NCBI RefSeq assembly: GCF_902806685.2
Contig: NC_048555.1
Coordinates: 8,618,001-8,682,000 of the forward strand
Direction: 5' to 3'
Source of the DNA: Maniola hyperantus
Taxonomy: Eukaryota > Arthropoda > Insecta > Lepidoptera > Nymphalidae
DNA length: 64,000 bases
A program made the position numbers and the translations under genes. The notes below the pieces were generated by a model, which saw only the letters and a list, made by a program, of their open reading frames with translations, was not told the DNA's origin and made no database searches. Each line of letters opens with the position of its first letter. The stretch's first letter is position 1. Shown piece by piece: positions 46,501 through 57,000 of the stretch.

Positions 46501-48768
46501 AAATTAAATTTATTGGATATTATTACATATTAAATTACATATAAGGAACACAAAAAATACTTATAATACAGATAAAAACAAGTAATAACAATTAAGTAGA
46601 CCTAGGTCTAGTGGGGTGCCAGCCAGGTAACCTCCCAGTGTGTATGTGTGTATGTGTATTATTTGTTGTTTATGGCCACAACTTACTAGTAATTATTTTT
46701 TTCTGAATCTGAGTTTGAGAATATCCTGCTTGGATGTTGTGAACCACAGATGGGGTACTTTGAGCGACCGATTGATTATGTGTAGAACTTTCTGGTTGAT
46801 TTATTGTATTAGCATCTAGACTTGAATCAATGGCACCTGAAATATGCAAAATAGAGTTTTAGAAGAAGTGTTTATGTTATAATTATTAGTTATAGAGGAG
46901 GAGATGTCTCTCAACAAGTTCAAAGTTTTCATAAAACGTAAACTAATTGAAAAATCCTATTACAATGTAAAGGATTATTTAAATGATAAGCAAGCTTGGG
47001 AATGAGTTGCTTAACGACTTTGTGATAGTTCTAATAAGTTACAATAAATTTGTAAAGTGGTGATAATAAAAAGAATACCCGGCTGAGTTTGTTGTGGGCT
47101 CTTCTCAGACCTGGGCGCGTTTGGAACCCTCGTAGCTTTAGTTTTAAGTTTGCGTTATAATTATCACCACTATATTATCTTACAAATCTAACACTATACC
47201 AGACAATCAATAAGAGTAATTTATTACCTATTTTGAATAAATCATTTGACTTTGACTTTGACTTATACATAGTTAGTTTCTGTCTGCAACTTCATTAGGA
47301 GATTTCAGTTTTGAAGATTCCATAGAAACATTTGTACTTATTACATTTGATACCAAGTGGGGTATCCCGTAGCGCTGCCAAGTCGATTTTTTTTGATATT
47401 AACAATAAACCTCTACAGTTTTGCGGCTTGTTAAGAAAAGTGATCTGTTTTACTCTTGTGTATTACAGAACCCTATGTGCTGTGTCCAACTCGCACTTGG
47501 CCAGTTATTTTCTACATAACAGTTCTTGATTTATCGTGCAAAACGTCGAAAAATACGACTGAAGTATGGGACCCTCTGTGCACAAGTCTGACCCACACTT
47601 GGCCAGTGTTTTCAAGCTTCTACAATCTGTGCTTTGACCTATTATTGACATGTCAATCAATGTAATTTCTCAAAATCCTCTCTACTGTAATAACTAATAA
47701 ATAAAACTCACCAAGGTTAAGAGAAGGAAATGCTGTCTTTGCTAGTCTTTTACTGTGATGGTATAAAAAACGATCTTCAAAGTGGTGATTGCAAATTCGA
47801 TAATTCGTATATATTTCATCATCAGTCTTGCTTTCTAAATCTTGTCCTACTATCTCTTTCCATTGTTGAAATCGTTTCAAAGAGGAGTGGCCAGGTTTTG
47901 GAAAGTGATGCAAAACATCTGAAAAAGTAGTAACATAAAATATGCAATATATTATTGTATTATCTATACTTATTGTACTTATTTACTTAATCTCTATAAT
48001 ATATATATATAAATGAATCACTGAATGTGTTGCTAAGCGCAAATTTCGAGAACAGCTGAACCGATTTCGCTAATTCTTTTTTTATAATATTCCTTGAAGT
48101 ACGAGGATGGTTTTTATGGAATTGCCCGAAATCGACTAGGCGGTAAGACGTTCGCTGGGGCAGCTAGTAAAATATAAAAAAACCATAGTCATTAAAGTTC
48201 AAAATAATATCTAATGTTGTACCTACGTACCTACACTTAATTACAAAACAAAAAATGTACAGAATTAGTAGTCAATAATCCTTACCAATATTATAAATGC
48301 AAAAGTATGTCAGGCTGTCTGTCTGCTAGCTTTTCACAGTCAATTTGTGTAACCGTTTATGATAAAAGTTAGAAGGTACAGAGAAGCTTGCATCCAGGTA
48401 AGGACATAGGCTACTTTTGCCTCGGAAAATCAAACAGTTCCCATGGGATTCTTTAAAACCCTAAACCAACGTAGACAAAGTGGCGGGCATCATCTATTTG
48501 GTGAAGAGATAGCTTGCATCGGAGACGGTTGTAGGCTACTTTTATCACGGAAAATTGGACTTCTCACGGGATTTCTAAAATGGTTTTTTGGATGATATCC
48601 ACGTGGACGAAATCGCAGGAATTATTTAGTATCATGATAAAATACCTAATGTACTAATGGAGCATAGAGTTTGACTCGTTTAAGAGATTTGTGTTAGATT
48701 ACAAGTGAGCTGATTTTAAACTTACCGAATTGCTCACATCCGAACACACATCGAGATCTCCGTGGCAT
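43570..48768 (-). CDS. P-element/THAP9-type transposase, intact 5-exon frame
   Basis: Exons in order: 48768-48726, 47918-47712, 46836-46687, 46380-45271, 44699-43570. They total 2640 nt (879 aa) with every junction in frame. An N-terminal THAP zinc finger spans exons 1-2: C7 and C11 in MPRRSRCVFGC, a FP and a W in the middle, C and H in RICNHHF, and AFPSLNL at its end. A short coiled region follows, then the RNase H-like catalytic core: D283 in VLIFDEMS, D373 in VCDQST, D417 in LFDPPHLLKG, E625 in QDPVENFFSS followed by R.HGARNTNP. These are the acidic positions expected for P transposase/THAP9. The length lies between Drosophila P (751) and human THAP9 (903). I found no terminal inverted repeats, so it may be an old element or a resident gene. 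A donor-like AAG|GTAAAT at the stop leaves a further 3' exon possible. Confidence 0.88.
44786..45064. repeat. Helitron-like repeat with a MITE B insertion, transposase intron 4
   Basis: 'gctgatgctcgcgacttcac' and 'tctatgattttcagagaaaa' are the antisense Helitron-like core. 'atcattattacaatctcagt' to 'gtagccaatagtgagctg' is the MITE B module. 'tttataatattagtatgga' closes the first repeat. Confidence 0.55.
46915..47275 (+). mobile_element. Non-LTR retrotransposon 3' end in transposase intron 2
   Basis: The + strand reads ..KSYYNVKDYLNDKQAWE then stop (about 46950-47005), the usual C-terminus of a jockey-like element. The 3' UTR follows ('acccggctgagtttgttgtg', 'tttggaaccctcgtagcttt'), then a 'ttgactttgactttgactt' tail. 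Antisense relatives: 30045-30700 and 37795-37920. Confidence 0.7.
48005..48180 (+). repeat. Dispersed repeat (family C) copy 3
   Basis: 'tgaatcactgaatgtgttgc', 'agaacagctgaaccgatttc', ends 'cgctggggcagctagta'. The ending in CTAG again suggests a Helitron-type 3' end. Confidence 0.55.
48281..48640 (+). repeat. Two Helitron-like repeats in transposase intron 1
   Basis: 48283-48500 starts 'ccttaccaatattataaatg' and ends 'tggcgggcatcatctat'. A second partial copy runs to about 48630 ('gatgatatccacgtggacga'). Confidence 0.55.
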
Positions 48769-50002
48769 TTTCCCTGCACAAATCTATCGACAGAAAATCT
48801 TTTCACAAAGCAAAAACAAGTCCGTAATCCGTAGCCGTGGTCAATCGTTCAGGCATGAATCGAGTCCGTAAATCAATCCTTAGGTAGTTATCGAGGTGGT
48901 TAAAGGAAACACAGAGTCCAGTAAACAAAGCAGGGTCAGATAAATTTATCAGAAATAGAAATATTTAGAACCGCACAAACAACAATACACGAAAACATGA
49001 AAAGTTTTGAACTTCAACGGTGACCAGGGTTGCCAGATATTTACCAATTGAATTCGCCCGTTTTTTTTTTTTTTTTAATAGATATAGCGAGCAAGCGAGC
49101 AGGCGGGTCACCTGATGTTAAGTGATTACCGCCGCCCATGAACATTTGCAGCACCAGAGGAGCCGCCGATGCGTTGCCGGCCTTTAGGAATTTGTTTTAG
49201 GATTTTGCCTGCTGAGTAGCCTAAAATCGCCCGTTTCTATCTTCCAGGGGCCCTACCGCGGTTGTTTGACAGCTACAATGTTACGATCACAATCATCTCT
49301 GATTGGTTAATGCTCGCTCACTATTGGCTACAATGCATTGTTGCAACAAGGATTGCACAAATTCAGCCAATCAGAACAATTGAGATTGTAATAATGATTG
49401 ATACCGGTTTTAGACAATCGCCCTACTGGTAGCCTAAATGGTTACTGGTAGCCAATCGGGATTTTTGGGCGCCGATTGGCCCCCCGAGGTAGCCTAAATG
49501 GCGGTAATTCGCCTTATCTGGCACCACTGACGGTGACTGTGGCTGTCCAAATGTTTGTAATTTAAAATTACAACAATGTGCCCGCCATCTATTTTCGTCT
49601 TTTATTAACTGTTATCTATTTGTTTAGCCGTACTCGCGCTTAGATGGCACCACAAGCGAATTTCAATTTGCGATTTTTTAATGTTCTGGAGTTGCACCCC
49701 TATGGTTTAGGTATTACTTTACTCTATGGAAGCAAGCAACGCACAAAGAGTAAAAGTGCGAATGAGAAAGCAAACGTTCCTGCATCTACCTTTATTACTC
49801 TGTGCTCTATCTACGATCACAGAGTACATTGATTTACATTTTGATTTTACTCTAATAAATAACGTCACGTGTAGTATCCCTATAATCTGTGGTCACATGT
49901 TTTGAATTGGTTAGATTTTTCAAATTTTAAACCAAATACTTGCATATTCAAGTATTCCCCGTTTTCCCTGATAAAAATTTATGACAGGCAAAAGATTTTA
50001 AA
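48769..50002. promoter_or_regulatory. Divergent intergenic interval, transposase gene and PRMT
   Basis: 1.23 kb between two start codons pointing away from each other, so it must hold both promoters. It contains the 'gcgagcaagcgagcaggcgg' repeat (49062-49196) and an inverted MITE B module (49268-49420). A double 'ggtagcctaaatgg' motif lies around 49430-49500. No TATA box was assigned. Confidence 0.45.
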
Positions 50003-53000
50003 ATGGAAATGGATATTTCAAAAAGTGATTACTTTTCGAGTTATGAAGATCTAGAGGTACCGCTTTCTTTACCTACTCATATGATTAATTAGTAATTTGT
50101 TTATTAATGGTTTTACGTAGCAAAAAGTACAAAATACTTAACCTTATACTTTTTAGATTCATAGGCTAATGTTGGAAGATGACCCTAGGACCGATACGTA
50201 CCGCCGAGCTATCTTAGAAAATAAAGGTTACTTTAAAAACAAGGTGGTAATGGATGTCGGCTGTGGCACTGGTATCCTCTCCATATTCTGTGCTCAAGCG
50301 GGTGCTAAAAAAGTATATGCAATTGAAGCAAGCAATTTGGCAAATTTAGCTAAAGAGATCGTCAAAGAGAATCAGTTTGAAGATGTGATAGAGGTAATAT
50401 TTCCTATAAAGAGTATGAGATCTATATAATTACAATGCTTTCCTTACTAAGGCCGAAACGCGTTGATTAAAATTTGTAATTCATTTGTAATTTCATTTGT
50501 ATGATAAACAATTCGATGTGGCGCACTATGGTATATCAGTTATCACTGATTGGTGCATTTCCATAGGTGGATAATTAATAACACATTAGCCAAAATGTTC
50601 CACACTTAATATAACATAACATGTCATTTCTGTTTTTACTTATTCAAATTTCAAACGTATCTAATTGAACTTATTTAATAGCTTGTTAGTTGTTACTGTT
50701 AACAGCAGTTAAATAAAAATTGAGATCCCACTAAAAAAACAGAAATATTGAAAAAATAAATAAATTCTTCTCAGACAAAGTCATAACTATTCTAGTACAA
50801 TCTCTAAGATGCAATCTCTCTGTCAAATATTGAAATCAGTTGTTCTAGAATTTATGATGTAATTCTTATAAGAACAGGAAGTCGGTTAAAAATGAGAAAT
50901 TGCAGACACTTTATTGATTTGAATGAATTTAGACACAATTCAATAAAGACACATTTTGATTCATAAATCATAATAATGAATTTGGTTTAAAGACATTTTG
51001 AATTGGAAAATGGTTCAGCAATTTTGCATTCATTAGGTGCTATTTGATACTAATAAGTACAGATTAATTGTTACAGGTTATTCATAGTAAAGTAGAAAGA
51101 GTAACCTTGCCTGGTGGTATCAAGGTAGATGCTATTGTATCAGAATGGATGGGGTTTTACCTGCTTCATGAGGGAATGCTAGACTCTGTATATGTGGCGA
51201 GAGACAAATTCCTCAAGGATGATGGTCTCTTGTTTCCAGAGAGTGCTGTGGTTTATGTTGCTCCATGTAGGTGAGATATTTATTTTTAAGTTCTGTATGT
51301 ATAGTAGGTACGCGACAGGAGATAATATGGCTATTGGGGAGGTAACACCGCACACACCCGCATGGCCCCTATGCTGAGCCGGTGCGGGCGAGCACTGGTG
51401 TGTGTCGCCGTAACCCCCCCCCCCCCATCATACCTCGATTACCATCTCAACCTGTCGGACTAAAGTATATCCAGCAAGCAGAGATAGCCTAGTGGTTATG
51501 ATGTGCCGTATATTTCAGAGGTTGGGGTTCAATTCTGGGTGCTTTTTCGGACCTCTACTCAGCAGTGGATGTCTATCGCTTGATGATGATGATGAACAAT
51601 AATGATGTATTAATAAAATCTACATACTTTGAGTTGATTTATTTTACTTTATACTATATTTCAGTGTACCACAGCTGTATGATAAATGGAAAAATTTCCA
51701 TGGAGTATCATTGACAACATTTTCCAAACACCTTAGAGCCAGTAAAAGCAGTAAGCCTGAAATCATGCAAATTTCACCAGATGACCTGCTTGGTGAAGAA
51801 GAGGTGCTGGCTTGGATTAACTTGAAAAATGACTTTGATTTTGAATTAAGTGGCTTTTGCATTGAACATGTTGTAGGTTTGTATACAAAGAATAATATAT
51901 TTAACAACTTTAAAAATGTAGTTGATTTTTTTTTTTTTTTACAAAACCATATTTAAAGCATGATATAATAACGCGTCCAAAGTAACAATAGACTCGTCAT
52001 ATTTGCTTTATCAACAGGAAGCAAATATTGTCTATTTCAGTTCTGTGAACACAATGTGTCTCCCCAGTATAATATGTTTGTAATGTTCTATTATGAAAAT
52101 GCCATGTTTTTTATAACAGGTGCTAGGAAAAGTGGCCAGTATCAAGGAATTTGCATATGGTTTGATTGTCATTTCCCAGTACTATCGAATGGAGATGAAA
52201 TAGTTCTGAGCACAGCACCTAAAGCCAAGTTGACTCATTGGAAGCAGACCGTTATATTGCTACCTGAAGAGCAGAATGTTGAGGAACAAGAGCCTATAGC
52301 TTTTAAACTGGATATGAATAGAGATATACATAACCCTAGAAGGTAAATCACATTGTCATACTGTTAAAAATCAAAATATGCCCCAACTACTTAAGATGCA
52401 CAGTAAATATGCCCGTGCATCTTATGTAGGTGGCTATCTCATTATTCGCGTCTAATGCTGACTAAACCTTTTGCTTCGAAGCTTCGAGATCGACCAGAAT
52501 TCATCAGTTCTTGTAGATGAACGTCTAACTATAGGCCTCATAACAAAGCTGAGTCACTCAGCGGGCGATGGAGGACTATGCTTGGAGTTTCTCTAACCAA
52601 CAGCTCAGCAGGTTGCAAGACCCTACAAGAGACCTATGTCCAGCTGTGGACGTGTATCGGTTGATGAAGATGATAATATGTTTTACTGATCAACTTGACT
52701 TGTCAGCTAATCGCGTATTATTCCAAACTAGCGACTCGCTCCAGCTTCTCACGTGTATCTTATTACAAATTTCGTAGGGATCTCTAATTTTTTGAAAATC
52801 AAATATAGCCTATTTCACTCAGGAATAAAGAATTTTCAAAATCGGTTCAGTAGTTCCAGAGATTACCCCCCTACAAACTTACAAACTCTATAATATTTGT
52901 ATAGAAGTATAGAGAAACATTGAGAATTGTACGTCTTTTTGACGCCAGATGCGTCAGGCTTCTTCAAGCATATTATCATTGTTTTTTTTTTCAGATTCAA

Positions 53001-53160
53001 TCTAGAGCTGACCTTACAAGACCCTGAGAAAGTTGAACACCCACAGCCCTGTAGCTGTGACATGACCAAGTGTATTCTATTGAAAGCTGTTCTGCAAGAC
53101 CACACTGAACATGCTATAAAACAAAAAATGCAAGACGAGAAAATTGATGATGATGAATAA
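50003..53160 (+). CDS. Type I protein arginine N-methyltransferase, PRMT6/Art8-like (6 exons)
   Basis: Transfers methyl groups from S-adenosylmethionine to protein arginines. Exons: 50003-50056, 50157-50393, 51077-51270, 51665-51876, 52120-52342, 52995-53160; 1086 nt, 361 aa, in frame throughout. Motif I is DVGCGTG (51-57) and post-I is VYAIEAS (71-77). The double-E loop is SEWMGFYLLHEGML (E120, E129) and the THW loop is LTHW (270-273). All type I essentials are present. YFSSYEDLEIHRLMLED at the N-terminus, VYAIEAS and LLFPESAVVYVAPC resemble PRMT6 and fly Art8 more than PRMT1, which has IGIECS. The short acidic end (EKIDDDE) is unremarkable. An AATAAA at 53351 serves as a plausible poly(A) signal. 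The precise subfamily is an inference. Confidence 0.9.
51308..51600 (+). mobile_element. Palindromic MITE (family E) followed by a SINE/retroelement chimera
   Basis: 51308-51462 has arms 'cgcgacaggaga...' and 'ccatctcaacctgtcg' with a C14 run. 51478-51600 joins a tRNA-like head ('gatagcctagtggttatgat', 'ggttggggttcaattctg') to the tail 'cagcagtggatgtctatcgc' plus (GAT)n. Both lie in PRMT intron 3. Confidence 0.55.
52555..52860 (+). repeat. Retroelement tail and Helitron-like scraps in PRMT intron 5
   Basis: 52565-52680 carries 'aagagacctatgtccagctg' plus 'ggttgatgaagatgat', the 369-566 tail family. 52760-52880 carries the 'aaatcggttcagtagttcca' repeat type. Confidence 0.5.
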
Positions 53161-53350
53161 GACTGTTTTTTTCTGGAATATTCTTCTGTTGCAACCATGT
53201 TGCAACTTGTAAATAATGTATAAAGCGATGAAAAAGTTTTTGTTATTTTACGACTAAGTGTGTCTGACAATAATAATTGACAACTGACATGACATGACCA
53301 AGTGTTTTCAGTTCAATTATTTCTTACAGACAAGAAAATTGTTGATTAAG

Positions 53351-53391
53351 AATAAAAGATTTTGATTTTATATTAGGTATTTTCTTTTATT
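53351..53391. terminator. Facing poly(A) signals of PRMT (+) and TUBGCP4 (-)
   Basis: AATAAA at 53351-53356 on the + strand and AATAAA at 53391-53386 on the - strand lie 30 bases apart. If both are used, the two convergent transcripts overlap slightly at their 3' ends. Confidence 0.5.
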
Positions 53392-53433
53392 TTAAATATA
53401 GTGGAGGTCATATAAAAATAGTTCATCCTAATA

Positions 53434-53567
53434 GATTGTGTGAGTTGGGCTTTGCCGCTGAGCCAGCGGTTGTAATCGAGTCGCATCAGCAATCTCGCTG
53501 TGCACCCCGCACGGGCGATCGCGAAACGACACTAGAAGTTGCATCAACTGCTTTACTATTGTTGAAC
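53434..53567 (-). pseudogene. Frameshifted duplicate of the last TUBGCP4 exon
   Basis: Nearly identical to 54030-54177 with an acceptor-like CCCAG|G. It lacks two bases near the start ('actattgttg' against 'actagtttgttg') and two more in 'tcgctgtgcacc' against 'tcgccaagtgcact'. Read on from the acceptor it is out of frame. It lies downstream of the functional stop, probably inside the 3' UTR. Confidence 0.85.
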
Positions 53568-53584
53568 CTGGGTAGGAACCGTTT

Positions 53585-54004
53585 TTAGGGTTCCGTACCT
53601 CAAAAGGAAAAACGGAACCCTTACAGGATCACTTTGTTGTCTGTCTGTCTGTCAAGAAACCTACAGGGTACTTCCCGTTGACCTAGAATCATGAAATTTG
53701 GCAGGTAGGTAGATCTTATAGCTGACATTTGGGGAAAAATCTGAAAACCGCGAATTTAGGGTTAGATCACACAAAAAAATTAAATTGTGGTCATGAACTA
53801 ATAATTAGTATTTTCAACTTTCCAAGTGAGTGACTATATCAAGTGGGGTATCATATGAAAGGTCTTTACCTGTACATTCTAAAACAGATTTTTATTTATT
53901 TTTATGCATCATAGTTTTTGAATTATGGTGCAAAATGTCGAAAAAATACGACTGCAGTACGGAACCCTCATTGCGCGAGCCTGACTCGCACTTGGCCGGT
54001 TTTT
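53585..54004 (+). repeat. 'agggttccgtac' dispersed repeat, fourth copy
   Basis: Full-length and very close to 32125-32540. It lies exactly between the dead and live copies of the last TUBGCP4 exon. Confidence 0.7.
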
Positions 54005-54017
54005 CCTATTAGACACA

Positions 54018-57000
54018 CTATCGCAGCATATTGGTGACGGATTGTGTGAGTTGAGCCTCGCCGCTGAGCCAGCGGTTGTAGTCGAGTCGCATCAGCAATC
54101 TCGCCAAGTGCACTCCGCACGGGCGGTCGCGGAACGACACTAGAAGTTGCATCAACTGCTTTACTAGTTTGTTGAACCTGGAGAGAACAAATAATCCATA
54201 CTAATATTATAAATGCGAAAATGTGCCTGTCTGTCTGCTAACTGTGGTCGGCCCAACAGTTTAACCGATTTTGATGAAATTGGTTACAGAGTAAGCTTAC
54301 ATCCCGTAAGGACATAGGCTACCTTTTATTCCGGAAATTTAATCCCACGGGATTTTTAAAAAACCTAAATCTACGCGGGCATCATATTATAGTACAAAAT
54401 AAATGTATGTAAGCCGGCTAAAAGTCACTTTTTTCGCTGGAGTATGTTCAACTAGTTTTTAAGTGATGGTTTTAGCAAGCTTATGCATACTCGTAATAAA
54501 GAATATCACTCACGATAGGTTAAACACGTCATCTTTATTTTTAAATAAAATCATCAGAGTCGTTCGCATAAATGAACCACATTTATTTATGGGATCGATA
54601 AAATGAGCCATAGTATTTATTTATCAGATCAGAATAAATGAGCCATATTTATTTATCAGATAAATATAAATAATATTATGGTCCATATTTATTATATGGG
54701 ATCATTATAAATTTATCGAATCAGAAATTAATTACATTTATTTATCGGATAAGTATAAATGAGCGATATTTAAGGGATCAGCCATAAATGAGGCATATCT
54801 ACCGTTCGGAATATCCTCGCAAGTAGTAGTCCTCTGCTTCCTTATCAGCAACTGCTTCGCTCATGCTGCAGAAGGAATGGCACAGTTTCAGCAACTCCAT
54901 AATGTTACAGAACACTGGATTGTTTAGCGAGTCGAATAAATCGCCTGACTCGTTATCGGACTGCAAAAAATATAAAAAATGGTCAAGTGTGAATCAGACC
55001 CGCACCAGTAGGGCTCCTTACCATTGTACGATAAAATATACACTACTACTCTTTTTTCGTGGCGGCCATTTTGTAGTCTTTATTTTTGTTGTTCTAGCGG
55101 TAATGCAATAGAAATACACATTCTGTGAAAATCTAAACTCTGTACTCTGAAATAGATTTTATTATAAAAATTTCTAAAAAGTATCATTTATATTCTAAAA
55201 ATCTTCATATTTTTTATAAAGTACTTAGGCTAAAAATAGAGCATACTTTGACGTTGCGTAGACTTAAGACTGAGTTAAGACGAGACAGACATAAATCTGT
55301 CTCTTTTTATTCTAACTCCTGTCATAAATCCAAGCTAATTCAAAGTATGCTCTATCTAGCTCAGTCTTAGACCAACATATGAATAGCTTCAAATTGCGGT
55401 CCGTTTTGAATTTTATAAAAGGAAATTAAATAAATATTACCGAAGTAACAGTCAAGAATGACTGGCTCAATATATCGGCGAGGAATGTGGCGTGGGCTTT
55501 CTTCAGTTTCTCAAAATCATTAGTCTTATTGACCGCTTCCATAAGTCGCGAGTAATTGGTCTCTAGCACATCCGCTTGAAGGTAGTGTTGCAGGTTGTCC
55601 ATCAGAAACATTAGCTTGTTGTGAAGTTGACACATTGAAAATCTGAAAAAAATGCTTATATCAGGACGCGCGAGATAAGTGAAACCTTTTTAGTTTACAG
55701 AAAATATAAGTCCGCTATCTTGAATTTGAAAATGGATACTCTTTTCGTAATCAGCACCACGAAAAGCTTTGAAAATAACAACGATATCTTTTTAAATTTA
55801 TGTCAAATTTTCCGAGATTGCTTGCGGAAAATGTCTTTGTATTGCGCGAGCACTTCCGGCGCTAACAGCGAACGTAGAGAGAACTTCAGTTTTATGGTCC
55901 TTCGAGCTCGATATATAGGTAACAGCACAAATAATTACGTAGATTATTTTTTGCCTCGTAGATTGCTTATATGTCTTTCACAGAGCATGTAGGTCGTGCT
56001 GCGTCTTCTTTATTACCACCAAGAGGCGGAACATGTCATTGTATCGCGCGAGAACTTTCGGCACGAACAATAAATGTAGAACACAATGCGTTTTTTATGG
56101 TCCTTCGAGCCGGATACTGTCGTAAAAGTACAATTAATTATGTAGATTATTACTTACCTCGTGGATTGTTTATAAGTTTTCCAAAGTGCGTGTAGATCGT
56201 GCTGAGTCTTCTTTATCCGCAGCAAGAGGCGGAACATGTCGTTGTATCGCGCGAGAACTTCCGGCGCGAACAACAAATGTAGAGGCCACTTGAAATCGTA
56301 CTTCAAAATTATGCTGGACCATCCATCTGCAACTGACGACAGAGAATTTTCGTTTCTTGCGTAGTTGTGGTACACTTTACTGCTCTACTTTGTTTTTTTT
56401 AGGGTTTCGAGCCTAAATGATGTTACCCAATCTTAGAGCAAATGAAAGAATAAAAAAATATCATTATTACAATCACAAAATCGATTTTTATTAATTTTTA
56501 AACCCCTTAGTTTTTGGATTATGTTTATAATGGCAATAAATACCGTTCCGTATGTTGATCCTAAAGAAGTGGTGTGTGCTATAAGACTTACTTACCTCCC
56601 CATGATTCTACAGACATCCAGACGGACAGACAGACAACAAAGCGATATATATATATATATATATATTTATGGGTTCCTATTTTCTTTTGAGATACGGAAC
56701 CCTAAAAAGACTAAGACTATTTGTAACATTAACATAAAATTTAAAACATAATACCGGTGCTGCTATCGTCCTCAATCGTCGAGTTGACAGAGATATTCGG
56801 CTTGACATACGGCAGTTCGAAGCAAAACTTTTCTATATCGGCACTGTTGCCGAGGAAAACTGCTCGCGCTGCCAGTTGAAAGGCGTGATTCATATCTGTA
56901 ATACATCATTTAAAAGCTTAGCAATATGATTAGAAGTTTCGGTTCTTAATAACTAGAAACACGACAGGTACCGGCAGTAAATGTTGCACAGTGAACTTTA

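Noticed and set aside
43500..49060. Terminal inverted repeats and target duplication for the P-type element
   Set aside because: Compared by eye, no convincing inverted ends were found on the two sides; not claimed.
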